From Suilimivivens sp963650485 (lineage in GTDB: Bacteria; Bacillota; Clostridia; Lachnospirales; Lachnospiraceae): a DNA stretch of 31,378 nt. The stretch spans positions 1-31,378 of the forward strand of contig CAVJLN010000031.1 of the NCBI GenBank assembly GCA_963650485.1, read 5' to 3'. Position numbers and translations under genes: made by a program. The first letter of the stretch is position 1; each line of letters starts with the position of its first letter. Positions 16,041 to 24,598 of this stretch are shown here, piece by piece. The notes under the pieces are model-generated. The model made no database searches and was not told the origin of the DNA. It saw nothing but the letters and a program-made list of their open reading frames with translations.

Positions 16041-16057
16041 TTTCAGCCATGCTGAAA
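16041..16057. terminator. Small hairpin between convergent fucI and tetR genes
   Basis: TTTCAGC-CAT-GCTGAAA is a perfect 7-bp stem in the 36-bp gap between two convergent genes. No good T tract follows on either strand, so termination is only suggested by position. Confidence 0.3.
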
Positions 16058-16075
16058 TGCTTGTGCACAGCGGAA

Positions 16076-16651
16076 TCAGGATTTCTCAGAAGAAAGAATA
16101 GCAGGTAATGACTTATGCAGAATCACGGAAATGTAGTTAAGGGTTTCTTCCTTATCCTGCATTTCCGGATTCTGGAACAGGTCAATGAGCATTCCGGCAA
16201 TTCCTTCCGTATAAAAATGACACAAAAAGCTGCGAAAATGATCACTGATTGTTATATTCATTGCAGCTTCCATCTGACGGATCAGCTTATCGGTAAGACC
16301 AATGAAATCCTGATACAGAAAACGTTTTAATTGTTCTCGTCCTACGGAATCATAAATACAATTCAAAAAATAAGAATTCTTTTCCACATAATCAATCACA
16401 AAATAATAAGCATCCCTATAATCTACCAGCAAATCAAATTGCTTTACAACCTCAAAGGTTTCCTGCTCCAGCATCCATTTTAATAATCCATAAATATCTT
16501 CAAAATGATAATAAAAGGTTTTACGGCTTAAATTGCAGTCACTGATCAGTTCACTGATCGTAATTTTAGAAAATGCCTTTTTCTTCATCAGTTTCTTTAA
16601 AGAAGTACAGAGTGCTTTTTTCGTCTGGAGAGAAGCTTCTTCATGTGTCAT
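16076..16651 (-). CDS. TetR/AcrR-family transcriptional regulator
   Basis: A 191-residue repressor-type protein. The N-terminal helix-turn-helix is ISELISDCNLSRKTFYYHFEDIYGLL (about 33-58), a DhaS-like TetR pattern; the rest is the all-helical ligand domain. GGAGG lies 7 bases before the ATG. It is divergent from the small protein/MMPL exporter/heptad-repeat operon, with a 214-bp control region holding three ATTTGTRTA half-sites, one in its own promoter. It most likely represses itself and the exporter operon until an amphipathic or membrane-active ligand binds. Convergent with fucI, so it is not part of that operon. Confidence 0.88.
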   Translation of the reverse strand: MTHEEASLQTKKALCTSLKKLMKKKAFSKITISELISDCNLSRKTFYYHFEDIYGLLKWMLEQETFEVVKQFDLLVDYRDAYYFVIDYVEKNSYFLNCIYDSVGREQLKRFLYQDFIGLTDKLIRQMEAAMNITISDHFRSFLCHFYTEGIAGMLIDLFQNPEMQDKEETLNYISVILHKSLPAILSSEKS

Positions 16652-16680
16652 GGAAAGACCTCCTTCTGTTTACTGTCTTT

Positions 16681-16708
16681 ATTATACATTTGTATACTAA
16701 AATTTCAA
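16681..16708 (-). promoter_or_regulatory. tetR promoter with overlapping palindromic operator
   Basis: On the minus strand, TTGAAA (plus 16703-16708) and TATAAT (plus 16681-16686) are 16 bases apart. The palindrome TATACA-TT-TGTATA at 16683-16696 overlaps the -10 box, a typical place for autorepression by a TetR protein. Confidence 0.55.
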
Positions 16709-16725
16709 TTTATATTTTCCTGTAT

Positions 16726-16781
16726 TTGCCCGTCAAATAGAAGGATTTGTGTAATTATACCTAAAATACCGTATTTGTGTA
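16726..16781 (+). promoter_or_regulatory. Candidate exporter-operon promoter with repeated half-sites
   Basis: TTGCCC (16726-16731) and TGTAAT (16750-16755) are 18 bases apart. ATTTGTGTA occurs at 16745-16753 and 16773-16781, matching the half-site ATTTGTATA (16688-16696) of the tetR palindrome. The spacing would let one regulator control both directions. Confidence 0.4.
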
Positions 16782-16865
16782 AATATGCACAAAATGAAAA
16801 ATCTGGCGGTGGTTATCTGTTTTCCGGCTTTTTATAATCAGTTACGAAAACGGAGGTGAGAAGGT

Positions 16866-17159
16866 TTGGAACAGATCTACGACATAGAATTAAGCGTGCC
16901 GCTTGGCCTGCGAAAAGGTACGATGAGGTGTGAAATACAAAAGGAGCATGTAACAGGAAGCCTGGAGATGCTCGGAAGCACCACGGTCTTTCAGGGAACA
17001 TGTACAGGTGAGAGGCTGGAAATTGCCGGATACCTGAAAACATTTGCAAGAAAGATTCCGTATGAAGGAATAGGAACGCTTAAGGATGGAAAAATCCACA
17101 TGCAGCTTCAAAATGGAAAGACCATTTATGAACTGAATGGACAATTAAGGAAGGAATAA
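16866..17159 (+). CDS. Small conserved-looking protein of unknown function
   Basis: A 97-residue protein with a TTG start at 16866 preceded by GGAGGTGAGAAGG. The next in-frame ATG, at 16923, would cut away a third of the protein. No signal peptide or membrane helix. The sequence alternates short beta-like strands (IELSVPLGL, GTMRCEIQ, TVFQGTCTG, GIGTLKDGKIHMQLQ), suggesting one small beta domain. The gene ends four bases before the MMPL exporter start, so it is first in that operon. I do not recognise the family; a soluble accessory to the exporter is a guess from position. Confidence 0.7.
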   Translation: MEQIYDIELSVPLGLRKGTMRCEIQKEHVTGSLEMLGSTTVFQGTCTGERLEIAGYLKTFARKIPYEGIGTLKDGKIHMQLQNGKTIYELNGQLRKE

Positions 17160-17163
17160 GGAA

Positions 17164-19224
17164 ATGAGAAAATTTTATACCTGGATGGTAAATCATGCAA
17201 AGCTGATTATGATTTTCTATGCTGCTGCGTTTCTGGTATGCGTGTTATGCAAGCCGCTTGTGGCGGTAAATTATGATATGAATGATTATCTTCCGGAAGA
17301 CAGTGCTTCCACGGTTGCACTGGATGTCATGGAGGAGGAATTCGGCGGTGGTGTGCCGAATGCAAGAGTACTTGTAAAGAATGTCACAATCCCGGAGGCA
17401 CTTCAATATAAGGAAAAGCTGAAAGCAGTAGATGGCGTAACGGATGTAACCTGGCTGGACGATGCCGAAACAATCGAATCCCCGCTGGAGACCATGGATG
17501 AAGATACCGTGGATACCTACTACAAGGATGGAAATGCATTGTTTTCGGTAACGATTGATGACGAACAGGCCGTTGCGGCAGTGGATGACATCCGTGCAAT
17601 CATAGGCGATGACAATGCAATGACCGGCAGTGCAGTATCCACAGCAGCTGCCACAACAAGTACCGTGAAAGAAATTTCACGAATTGCCGTAATCGCAGTG
17701 ATTTTTGTCATTGTGGTTCTGGTACTGACCACGGAATCCTGGTTTGAACCGGTGATTGTTATGATCGGGCTTGGAGTTGCGATCATCATTAATGCAGGAT
17801 CGAACCTGATCTTTGGAGAGATTTCGTTTGTAACGAATGCGGCAGGAAATATTCTGCAGCTTGCCGTTTCTCTGGATTACTCGGTATTCCTGATTCACCG
17901 TTTTACGGAGTGCCGGAAGGAAAAGACGGATGTGAAAGAGGCCATGGTGGATGCCTTGACTATGTCCACGTCTTCGATTTTATCGAGCGGACTGACGACA
18001 GTAATCGGATTTCTGGCATTGTGTCTGATGCAGTTTCAGATCGGACCGGATCTGGGGCTTGCGCTTGCAAAGGGAATAGCAATCAGTCTGGTTACAGTAT
18101 TTACTCTGATGCCATGCCTGATTCTATGTACTTACCGATGGCTGGATAAGCTGCAGCATAAGCCCTTTGTTCCGTCCTTCCGGACATTTGGAGGTGTGGT
18201 TCAAAAGCTCATGATACCGATGGTTATTATATTTGTCATGGTGATTGTCCCATCTTATCTGGCTTCGAATGCGAACAGCTTTAATTATGGAGCAAGCAGA
18301 ATTTTTAATGAAAATACGCAGACGGGTATGGAAACCGTAGAAATCGAAGAAATTTTCGGGAAAAGTGATACCTATGTGCTTATGGTGCCAAGAGAGGATA
18401 AAGCAACCCAGAAGAAGCTCTCGGATGCCTTACATGAAATTCCGCAGGTGACCGGTATTATTTCTTATGTAGATACGGTTGGTGCAGAAATCCCGGAAAG
18501 CTATCTGGACGAAGAGACGTTATCCAGACTTTGCTCGGAGAATTATACAAGAATGGTGCTCGCTGTTGATGCGGAATATGAGGGTGAAGAGACCTTTGCA
18601 CTGGTTGAAAAAATCCGGGATACTGCACAGCAGTATTATCCGGGAGAATGGTACCTTGCAGGACAGGGCGTATCCACCTATGATCTGATGGATACGGTAA
18701 CAAAGGATATGGTAAAGGTAAATCTGGTGGCAATTGGAGCAGTTCTGGCCGTGCTTCTTCTGACCATGAAATCCATCATTCTGCCGGTGGTACTGGTATT
18801 GTGTATCGAAACTGCAATCTGGATCAATCTCTCGATTCCGTATTTCACGGATCAGAGAATCTTCTATATTGCGTATTTAATTATCAGTTCCATACAGCTT
18901 GGGGCAACCGTAGATTACGCGATTCTTTTGACAGAGAGATACAGGGAGTACCGGCAGACACTGGACAAAAAGGATGCCATCACAAGTACATTGTCGGCAG
19001 TCACAGTGTCCATATTAACATCCGGAAGCGTTATGACGGTAGTGGGATTTCTATTAGGAGTTCTGACCACACATGGACTGCTTTCACAGCTTGGATACTT
19101 CCTTGGAAAAGGAACCCTGTGTTCGCTTGCCATTGTGTTGTTTGTATTACCGGGACTTTTATATATCACAGATCGTACGTTTGTCAGGAATAAGAAGAGT
19201 GAAGAGAGGAGTAAAGAATCATGA
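17164..19224 (+). CDS. RND/MMPL-family transporter
   Basis: A 686-residue integral membrane exporter of the MMPL/YdfJ type. There are two similar halves, each with one helix, an outer domain and a cluster of five helices. The first outer domain begins at DYLPEDSAS near 40. The proton-relay GxxxDY-type motifs are SLDYSVFL and GATVDYAILL in the fourth helix of each half. AAGGAATAAGGAA precedes the ATG. The stop overlaps the next start by ATGA, so the heptad-repeat protein is co-translated. MMPL proteins move lipids, peptides or hydrophobic toxins across or within the envelope. The adjacent TetR gene suggests ligand-induced expression. Confidence 0.9.
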   Translation: MRKFYTWMVNHAKLIMIFYAAAFLVCVLCKPLVAVNYDMNDYLPEDSASTVALDVMEEEFGGGVPNARVLVKNVTIPEALQYKEKLKAVDGVTDVTWLDDAETIESPLETMDEDTVDTYYKDGNALFSVTIDDEQAVAAVDDIRAIIGDDNAMTGSAVSTAAATTSTVKEISRIAVIAVIFVIVVLVLTTESWFEPVIVMIGLGVAIIINAGSNLIFGEISFVTNAAGNILQLAVSLDYSVFLIHRFTECRKEKTDVKEAMVDALTMSTSSILSSGLTTVIGFLALCLMQFQIGPDLGLALAKGIAISLVTVFTLMPCLILCTYRWLDKLQHKPFVPSFRTFGGVVQKLMIPMVIIFVMVIVPSYLASNANSFNYGASRIFNENTQTGMETVEIEEIFGKSDTYVLMVPREDKATQKKLSDALHEIPQVTGIISYVDTVGAEIPESYLDEETLSRLCSENYTRMVLAVDAEYEGEETFALVEKIRDTAQQYYPGEWYLAGQGVSTYDLMDTVTKDMVKVNLVAIGAVLAVLLLTMKSIILPVVLVLCIETAIWINLSIPYFTDQRIFYIAYLIISSIQLGATVDYAILLTERYREYRQTLDKKDAITSTLSAVTVSILTSGSVMTVVGFLLGVLTTHGLLSQLGYFLGKGTLCSLAIVLFVLPGLLYITDRTFVRNKKSEERSKES

Positions 19225-21218
19225 AAAAGAAATGTCTGATTGCAGGAATGCTGGTAGTGGTAATGACTGCCGGAGGGGTGATGACATCCGGAAATATTGC
19301 TTATGCGGCTGCAGCGTCAGCTAAGGAAAAGGAGGAGGTTGTCTATGTAATGACAACAGCAGAAGGAGAGGTGGACAGTGTCAACGTTGTCAACATCTTT
19401 GGAAAAGGAGCCGTAACCGATTACGGAAGCTACAGTGAAGTGAAAATGCTGAATTCCACAGCAGATATTCATCAGAGCAAGGATCAGGTGACCTTCACAA
19501 CGGATCAGGATAAAGTGTATTATCAGGGTACCCTGAAAAATGCACAAATTCCATGGGATATTAAGTTCACGTATACACTGGATGGAAAGAAGCTTACGGC
19601 ATCGGAAGTCGCCGGAAAGTCCGGAGCATTGCAGATTCATATCCAGATTACAGAGAATAAAAAGTGTAAAACAGGTTTTTATGATAATTATGCATTGCAG
19701 GCAGCTCTCAGTCTGGATACAGGAAGCTGTAAAAACATCAGGGCCGAAGGGGCAACACTGGCGAATGTCGGTGCCAGCAAGCAGATCAGTTATACGGTTC
19801 TTCCGGGAAAAGGACTCGATGCGGTTGTTTATGCTGACGTTACGGATTTTGAGATGGATGCGGTGAGCATCAATGGCGTGAGACTGGATCTGGATATTGA
19901 TCTGGATGATGAAGAACTGATGGATAAAGTAAATGAGATTATGGATGCCTCCCGTGATCTGAATGATGGAGCGATTAAGGTTTCGGATGGAGCAGACGAA
20001 CTGAAGGACGGAGGAAGCAGTCTTACGGATGGAGCAAGCTCTTTAAATGATGGTGTTGTAGCTCTGGATGAGGGAATCCGGAATTTAAAGTCAGGAGCAG
20101 CAGATTTGCAGACGGCGTTAAATACATTGAATGATCAGTCCGGTATCTTACGAGATGGATCCGGAAAGATTCTGGAAGGATTGCAGAGTGTACAAAGCCG
20201 GCTTTCCGGTGTGTCTGTATCTACAGATCAGTTGGGAGAGCTTACAGGAAGCTCCGCAGCGATCAAGAACGGAATCCATTCCGCTTATGAAGGAGCAGCC
20301 GCCTTACAGGCAGGAATTTCCTATGATGGTTATAAGGCGGTGATGGCAGAGAATAGTCTGGATCTGGATGCCCTTCAGAGCGGAAATGCACAGACTGCCG
20401 AGGTGATGCAGAATCAGATTGCCGACCTTTCTAACAGTATGGAACAGTTAAAATCAGATCCGGATTATGACAGCAATCAGACCTCACAGGCAATGGTAGC
20501 TAATATGGAACAGCAAATCGCCTCTCTGACGCAGGCCATACAGCTTCTTCAGGGAAATAACGCAGCTATAGGAGGAATGAGCCAGTATCTGGATGCGGTA
20601 TCACAAAGCAGTACAGGTCTGGTAAGCGGACTTTCTGAGCTGGAAAGCAAGTATGGACAGTTTGACTCTGCAATTAATGGGCTTGCCAATACCTTATCCG
20701 GTCTTTCCGGCAGCATGACGGAATTGAAGAACGGAATTGACCAGTTAGCTTCTGCCGATCAGAGCCTTGATAATGGAATCAGAGCCTATACAGATGGAGT
20801 TTCCGCAATTGTGAATGCCTATTCCCAGTTTGTGACCGGAACAGACTCCCTGGCAGAAGGAAGCGGTGAACTTCTGAAAGGTTCGGACAGTCTGAAGCAG
20901 GGAACGCAGGAGCTTTATGATGGAATTCTGACACTGAACGATGGAACGAAGGAGCTGAGCAATGGTACAAACGAGTTCTATGAACAGACCGATGGAATGG
21001 ATGAAAAGATTTCTACCACAATTGATGATACCATTTCCTCTATTTCAGGTGGAGATGGTCCGACCGTATCCTTTGTTTCTGACAGGAACAAGAAGGTTGC
21101 TTCCGTACAGTTCGTAATCAAGACCGCAGCCATTGAAAAACCTGAGGTAGAAGTGACGCAGACCGAAAACACCGAAAAGAAGAGCTTCTGGCAGAAGCTG
21201 ATTGGGTTGTTTCGATAA
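19221..21218 (+). CDS. Exported YhgE/Pip-like heptad-repeat protein
   Basis: A 665-residue exported protein. A signal peptide (MKKKCLIAGMLVVVM...AYAA, about 1-31) leads a beta-rich domain to about 235. Then come long helical repeats of the form DGAxxLxDGxxxL at about 250-330 and again at about 500-600, as in YhgE/Pip and related proteins. Unlike full-length YhgE/Pip it shows no C-terminal membrane bundle; it ends in a short basic amphipathic tail, KKSFWQKLIGLFR. Its start overlaps the MMPL stop, so a stoichiometric partner role is likely, perhaps a rod or adaptor on the outer face of the exporter. A strong terminator follows. Confidence 0.8.
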   Translation: MKKKCLIAGMLVVVMTAGGVMTSGNIAYAAAASAKEKEEVVYVMTTAEGEVDSVNVVNIFGKGAVTDYGSYSEVKMLNSTADIHQSKDQVTFTTDQDKVYYQGTLKNAQIPWDIKFTYTLDGKKLTASEVAGKSGALQIHIQITENKKCKTGFYDNYALQAALSLDTGSCKNIRAEGATLANVGASKQISYTVLPGKGLDAVVYADVTDFEMDAVSINGVRLDLDIDLDDEELMDKVNEIMDASRDLNDGAIKVSDGADELKDGGSSLTDGASSLNDGVVALDEGIRNLKSGAADLQTALNTLNDQSGILRDGSGKILEGLQSVQSRLSGVSVSTDQLGELTGSSAAIKNGIHSAYEGAAALQAGISYDGYKAVMAENSLDLDALQSGNAQTAEVMQNQIADLSNSMEQLKSDPDYDSNQTSQAMVANMEQQIASLTQAIQLLQGNNAAIGGMSQYLDAVSQSSTGLVSGLSELESKYGQFDSAINGLANTLSGLSGSMTELKNGIDQLASADQSLDNGIRAYTDGVSAIVNAYSQFVTGTDSLAEGSGELLKGSDSLKQGTQELYDGILTLNDGTKELSNGTNEFYEQTDGMDEKISTTIDDTISSISGGDGPTVSFVSDRNKKVASVQFVIKTAAIEKPEVEVTQTENTEKKSFWQKLIGLFR

Positions 21219-21276
21219 GGAAAACCGTTCCTAAAATGATGAATTTACCAGAATATAAAATATGCTATAATAACAG

Positions 21277-21304
21277 AGGAGACTGTAACAGGTCTCCTTT
21301 TTTA
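21277..21304 (+). terminator. Intrinsic terminator of the exporter operon
   Basis: GGAGAC (21278-21283) pairs with GTCTCC (21292-21297), followed by six T residues. It lies 60 bases after the heptad-repeat gene. Confidence 0.85.
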
Positions 21305-21379
21305 TCGTGAAATACATCTAAAAAAATAGTGTAATGTTTGGTTAGTTCACACAAAATATATATTTTTACATAAATTGCA

Positions 21380-21424
21380 TTGACATTATGTGTGAAAGGA
21401 ATATAATTTAGTTAACCGGTTAAC
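21380..21424 (+). promoter_or_regulatory. Strong promoter with LacI-type operator
   Basis: TTGACA (21380-21385) and TATAAT (21402-21407) are 16 bases apart, both full consensus. The perfect 14-bp palindrome GTTAACCGGTTAAC at 21411-21424 overlaps the expected start point, where a LacI-family repressor would block transcription. A near copy lies at 24562-24575. Confidence 0.8.
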
Positions 21425-21445
21425 AAACGTATATTTTATTGTATG

Positions 21446-21588
21446 GTAACTATTCAGAGCCATGCAAAATTGCTTTCTGTGAATGCTTGCATTCATACAG
21501 AATAGCAATTTTATATGGCGAAGTAACCACATGAGTAAAACTTGAGCTGTGAAACAGCGGTTTTACGAATGGGGTTCTGAATAGTTAC
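21446..21588 (+). mobile_element. MITE copy B (143 bp) in the LacI leader
   Basis: The ends GTAACTATTCAGA and TCTGAATAGTTAC are perfectly inverted, with 8-bp duplications ATTGTATG at 21438-21445 and 21589-21596. Internal hairpins match copy A in layout but differ in sequence with pairing kept: AAAATTGCT / AGCAATTTT, GAATGC / GCATTC, GTAAAAC / GTTTTAC and GCTGT / ACAGC. The element lies between the operator/promoter and the regulator start, so it is transcribed as part of the leader. Confidence 0.88.
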
Positions 21589-21600
21589 ATTGTATGAAAA

Positions 21601-21632
21601 GTAACTATTCAGAGAAGGCGCTGAATAATTAC
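21601..21632. repeat. 32-bp minimal MITE relic before the lacI-type start codon
   Basis: GTAACTATTCAG and CTGAATAATTAC are inverted around an 8-bp centre. Flanks TATGAAAA (21593-21600) and GATGAAAA (21633-21640) match at seven of eight bases, like a target duplication. The right flank carries the start codon at 21634. Confidence 0.6.
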
Positions 21633-21633
21633 G

Positions 21634-22680
21634 ATGAAAAGAGAAAACATGAAGAACAGAGTAACCATTAGGGATGTTGCGGCGGCATCTAATGTATCCG
21701 TTGCAACAGTATCGTACGTATTAAACGGAAAGAAAAAGGTATCAGAAGAAACGAAGCAGAAGATTCAGGCAGTTATTGATGAACTGGGATTTGTACCGGA
21801 TCTGAATGCACGTGGATTATCCGTAAAGGATACGAAGCTGTTGGGAGTCGTTGTACCACAGACGGAACCAGGCAGTAAATTGATGTTTCATAATATATTT
21901 TACAGCGAATTGCTTGGAAGTATTGAATATGCAGCAAGACAGCGAGGATATCATGTTATTATTTCTGCTACTGATGTAACAGAAGATTATCTTCAACTGA
22001 TTCAGGAAAGAAATCTTGCCGGGGTAATTATTATTGGCACTTATCAAAATCGGTTTTTCAGTGAATTGAAGACATTGGATGTACCGGTTGTGCTGATTGA
22101 CAGTTATTGTAAATATGATTATTTTCATAAGTTACGGATAGATGATGAGGATTGTTCTTACCGGGCAACAGAATTTGTAATTCAGCAGGGACATAAGAAA
22201 ATTGCATTAGTAACAGGACATCTGAAAGAAGATGGCGTTATGCAGAAACGTTACAGTGGTTTTCTGAGAGCATTGCAGAAGAACGGTCTTGAATTCCATC
22301 AGGAAAATCTTTATGAAGCCACGGTAGACTATGAGAGTGGTGTGAATGCGGCAGAATGGTTTGCAGATACCAATGCAGAGATTACAGCAGTTGTTGCGAC
22401 AGCAGATGTGCTTGCAATTGGATTAATGAAAGGTTTTTATGAAAAAGGAATTAAAGTGCCGGAGGATATTTCTGTTATCGGATTTGATGATCTGGATATT
22501 TCCAAATTTACAACTCCCGGACTCACAACGGTGAAACAGCCTATTTCAGCAAAGGGAGAAAGAGCTGTTGAAATATTAATTGAAAATATTGAAAATCCCA
22601 AAATGGAGAAAGTCGAAGAAGTATTTCCGGTAAAATTGATCGAAAGACAGAGCGTAAGGAAAAGATTGGAGATAGAATGA
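21634..22680 (+). CDS. LacI/GalR-family regulator of alpha-glucoside use
   Basis: A 348-residue regulator. The helix-turn-helix is VTIRDVAAASNVSVATVSYVLN (about 10-31), followed by the hinge and a periplasmic-binding-protein-like sugar domain (LLGVVVPQ onward). The ATG at 21634 sits in the flank of a 32-bp repeat relic. The ATG at 21649 (MKNRVTIRDVA) fits the family's usual N-terminal length better, but neither has a clear ribosome binding site; GAAGG lies 16 bases before the first. The gene overlaps the next GH31 start (ATGA). The operators at 21411 and 24562 share the motif GTTAACCG, so it probably represses itself and the importer genes until an alpha-glucoside signal is bound. Confidence 0.9.
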   Translation: MKRENMKNRVTIRDVAAASNVSVATVSYVLNGKKKVSEETKQKIQAVIDELGFVPDLNARGLSVKDTKLLGVVVPQTEPGSKLMFHNIFYSELLGSIEYAARQRGYHVIISATDVTEDYLQLIQERNLAGVIIIGTYQNRFFSELKTLDVPVVLIDSYCKYDYFHKLRIDDEDCSYRATEFVIQQGHKKIALVTGHLKEDGVMQKRYSGFLRALQKNGLEFHQENLYEATVDYESGVNAAEWFADTNAEITAVVATADVLAIGLMKGFYEKGIKVPEDISVIGFDDLDISKFTTPGLTTVKQPISAKGERAVEILIENIENPKMEKVEEVFPVKLIERQSVRKRLEIE

Positions 22681-24491
22681 TTTTTGAAATTATAAAAGGA
22701 CAAGGGTATCATAAGAAAATTCCCCTTGGAAATGGATTGCAGGCACAGGTGGAACGAAAAGATGGAACACAGCTGATGGTTCAGGCAGATTATAGAGGGG
22801 TCTATGGCCTTGGAGAAAAATTTGATGCTGTGAACCAGAAGGGAAAAGTGGTAGAAACACAGGTTATTGAAAAATTCTGCAATCAGGGAAACATTAGCTA
22901 TTGTGTCACTCCTTTTTTTGTAACGGATACAGGGCTTGGAATTTATATTGATACAAAGAAGAAAACAAGGATTTCTTTTCAGGATGCAATCCTTTGTGAA
23001 ATTCCAAAGGATGCACAGGTTTATATATTTACGGGGACAATTGGAGATATACTGAAAGACTATATTCATTTATTTCGGAAACCACAGTTACCGCCGGAAT
23101 ATGCATTTGGAATCTGGGTATCGGCTAATCACTGGAATTGTGAGGCAGACGTAGAAAGATTACTGGAACAACTGGATCAGTATCAATTTCCTGCGAGTGT
23201 AGTTGTACTGGAGGCATGGAGTGATGAGGCAACATTTTATATCTGGAATGGAGCCGAATATAGGCCGAAGAAATCTGCAGAAGGATTTTCTTATGAAGAT
23301 TTTGATTTCAGTAACAGCAAATATTGGAAAGATCCAAAAGGAATGATTGAAAGGCTTCACCAGAAAGGGAAGAAGCTGGTGCTTTGGCAGATTCCGGTAT
23401 TTAAAGGGATGGAACCGGGAAGAGCTTCAGAACAGCTTAATCTTGATAAAGAGTATGCACTGGAAAAGGGTCTTACGGTAATGAATAAAGATGGAACTCC
23501 ATATGAGATACCGGATGGAAACTGGTTTGAGGGTTCCTATCTTCCTGATTTTACAAATGAGGAAACGAAGAAATTCTGGTTTGCAAAGAGGCACTATCTG
23601 ACTGATATTGGAGTAGATGGATTTAAAACGGATGGTGGAGAATTTATTTATTCCAAAGAAACCGTATTGTCCGATGCAACATCCGGTGAAGATGGCAAGA
23701 ATCAATATTGTCAGGATTATGTGAATGCATACAGTGATTTTATCAATGAAAATCAGGTATTATTTAGCCGGGCAGGGTATGCCGGGGCTTCCGGCACACC
23801 GATTTTGTGGGCAGGAGATCATCAGTCTACAAATGAAGAATTGAAAAGCACATTAAAAGCAGCCCTTTCCAGTGCAATGAGCGGAATCCTTTTCTGGAGC
23901 TTTGATATTGGAGGATTTGCAGGACCGCTTCCGAGCATAGATCTTTATCGACGTTCCACACAGATGGCAGTCTTTACGCCGGTGATGCAATGGCATTCGG
24001 AACCGGATGGCGGTCAGTTTAGAGAGCTGATGCCCGGAGGTGAGGGTAACAATGAACGAAGCCCGTGGAATATTGCTATGGCGAACAAACAACCGGAGTT
24101 TATTGATGAAATGCGTTACTGGCATATGCTTCGGGAAAAGCTTTTGCCATATATATACCACTCGGCACAGATTGCGGTACGGAAAAGCCGACCTATGATG
24201 CGCCCCTTAATTTATGATTTTCAGACCGATCAAAATGTGATTGATCTGGAAGATGAATATCTGTTTGGTGATGAACTGTTAATTGCTCCATTTATGGAAG
24301 AGAATATAACAACCAGAAAGGTATATTTACCAGAGGGGCAATGGTATGATTTTTTTACAAATAAGTGTTATGAAGGAAAACAATGGTATATTTCAGATGA
24401 AGAATCCAGAATGCCGGTATATGTGAAATCGGGAGCAGCTATTCCGATGAAGCAGGATGGAGAAATCAAAATTTTCCACTACGGAAAATAG
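22677..24491 (+). CDS. Glycoside hydrolase family 31 (YicI/alpha-xylosidase-like motif)
   Basis: A 604-residue cytosolic alpha-glycosidase. The N-terminal beta domain (about 1-135) carries GVYGLGEKFD, followed by the TIM barrel. The nucleophile is D319 in GFKTDGGE and the acid D381 in WAGDHQST. The KTD-G-GE form is nearer to YicI-type alpha-xylosidases (KTDFGE) than to the WNDMNE form of alpha-glucosidases. The chain is shorter than YicI (about 770). IGGFAGP and LPEGQWYDFF are usual GH31 blocks. Its start overlaps the regulator stop by four bases. Substrate could be an alpha-xyloside, alpha-glucoside or alpha-galactoside; it works beside a second, different GH31 at the operon end. Confidence 0.85.
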   Translation: MIFEIIKGQGYHKKIPLGNGLQAQVERKDGTQLMVQADYRGVYGLGEKFDAVNQKGKVVETQVIEKFCNQGNISYCVTPFFVTDTGLGIYIDTKKKTRISFQDAILCEIPKDAQVYIFTGTIGDILKDYIHLFRKPQLPPEYAFGIWVSANHWNCEADVERLLEQLDQYQFPASVVVLEAWSDEATFYIWNGAEYRPKKSAEGFSYEDFDFSNSKYWKDPKGMIERLHQKGKKLVLWQIPVFKGMEPGRASEQLNLDKEYALEKGLTVMNKDGTPYEIPDGNWFEGSYLPDFTNEETKKFWFAKRHYLTDIGVDGFKTDGGEFIYSKETVLSDATSGEDGKNQYCQDYVNAYSDFINENQVLFSRAGYAGASGTPILWAGDHQSTNEELKSTLKAALSSAMSGILFWSFDIGGFAGPLPSIDLYRRSTQMAVFTPVMQWHSEPDGGQFRELMPGGEGNNERSPWNIAMANKQPEFIDEMRYWHMLREKLLPYIYHSAQIAVRKSRPMMRPLIYDFQTDQNVIDLEDEYLFGDELLIAPFMEENITTRKVYLPEGQWYDFFTNKCYEGKQWYISDEESRMPVYVKSGAAIPMKQDGEIKIFHYGK

Positions 24492-24561
24492 TATGATATT
24501 GCAGGAAAGGGGATGATCTGGAGAATATATTTTATAATTCATACAGTAAAAATATACGAGG

Positions 24562-24575
24562 TTAACCGTTTAAAA
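24562..24575 (+). promoter_or_regulatory. Second LacI-type operator, before the binding-protein gene
   Basis: GTTAACCGTTTAAA matches the first nine bases of the palindrome at 21411-21424 and keeps part of the second half. It lies about 24 bases before the binding-protein start. A TATAAT at 24533-24538 is a possible -10 box without a clear -35 partner. Confidence 0.6.
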
Positions 24576-24598
24576 TTAAAAAAAGAGAGGATACAGTT

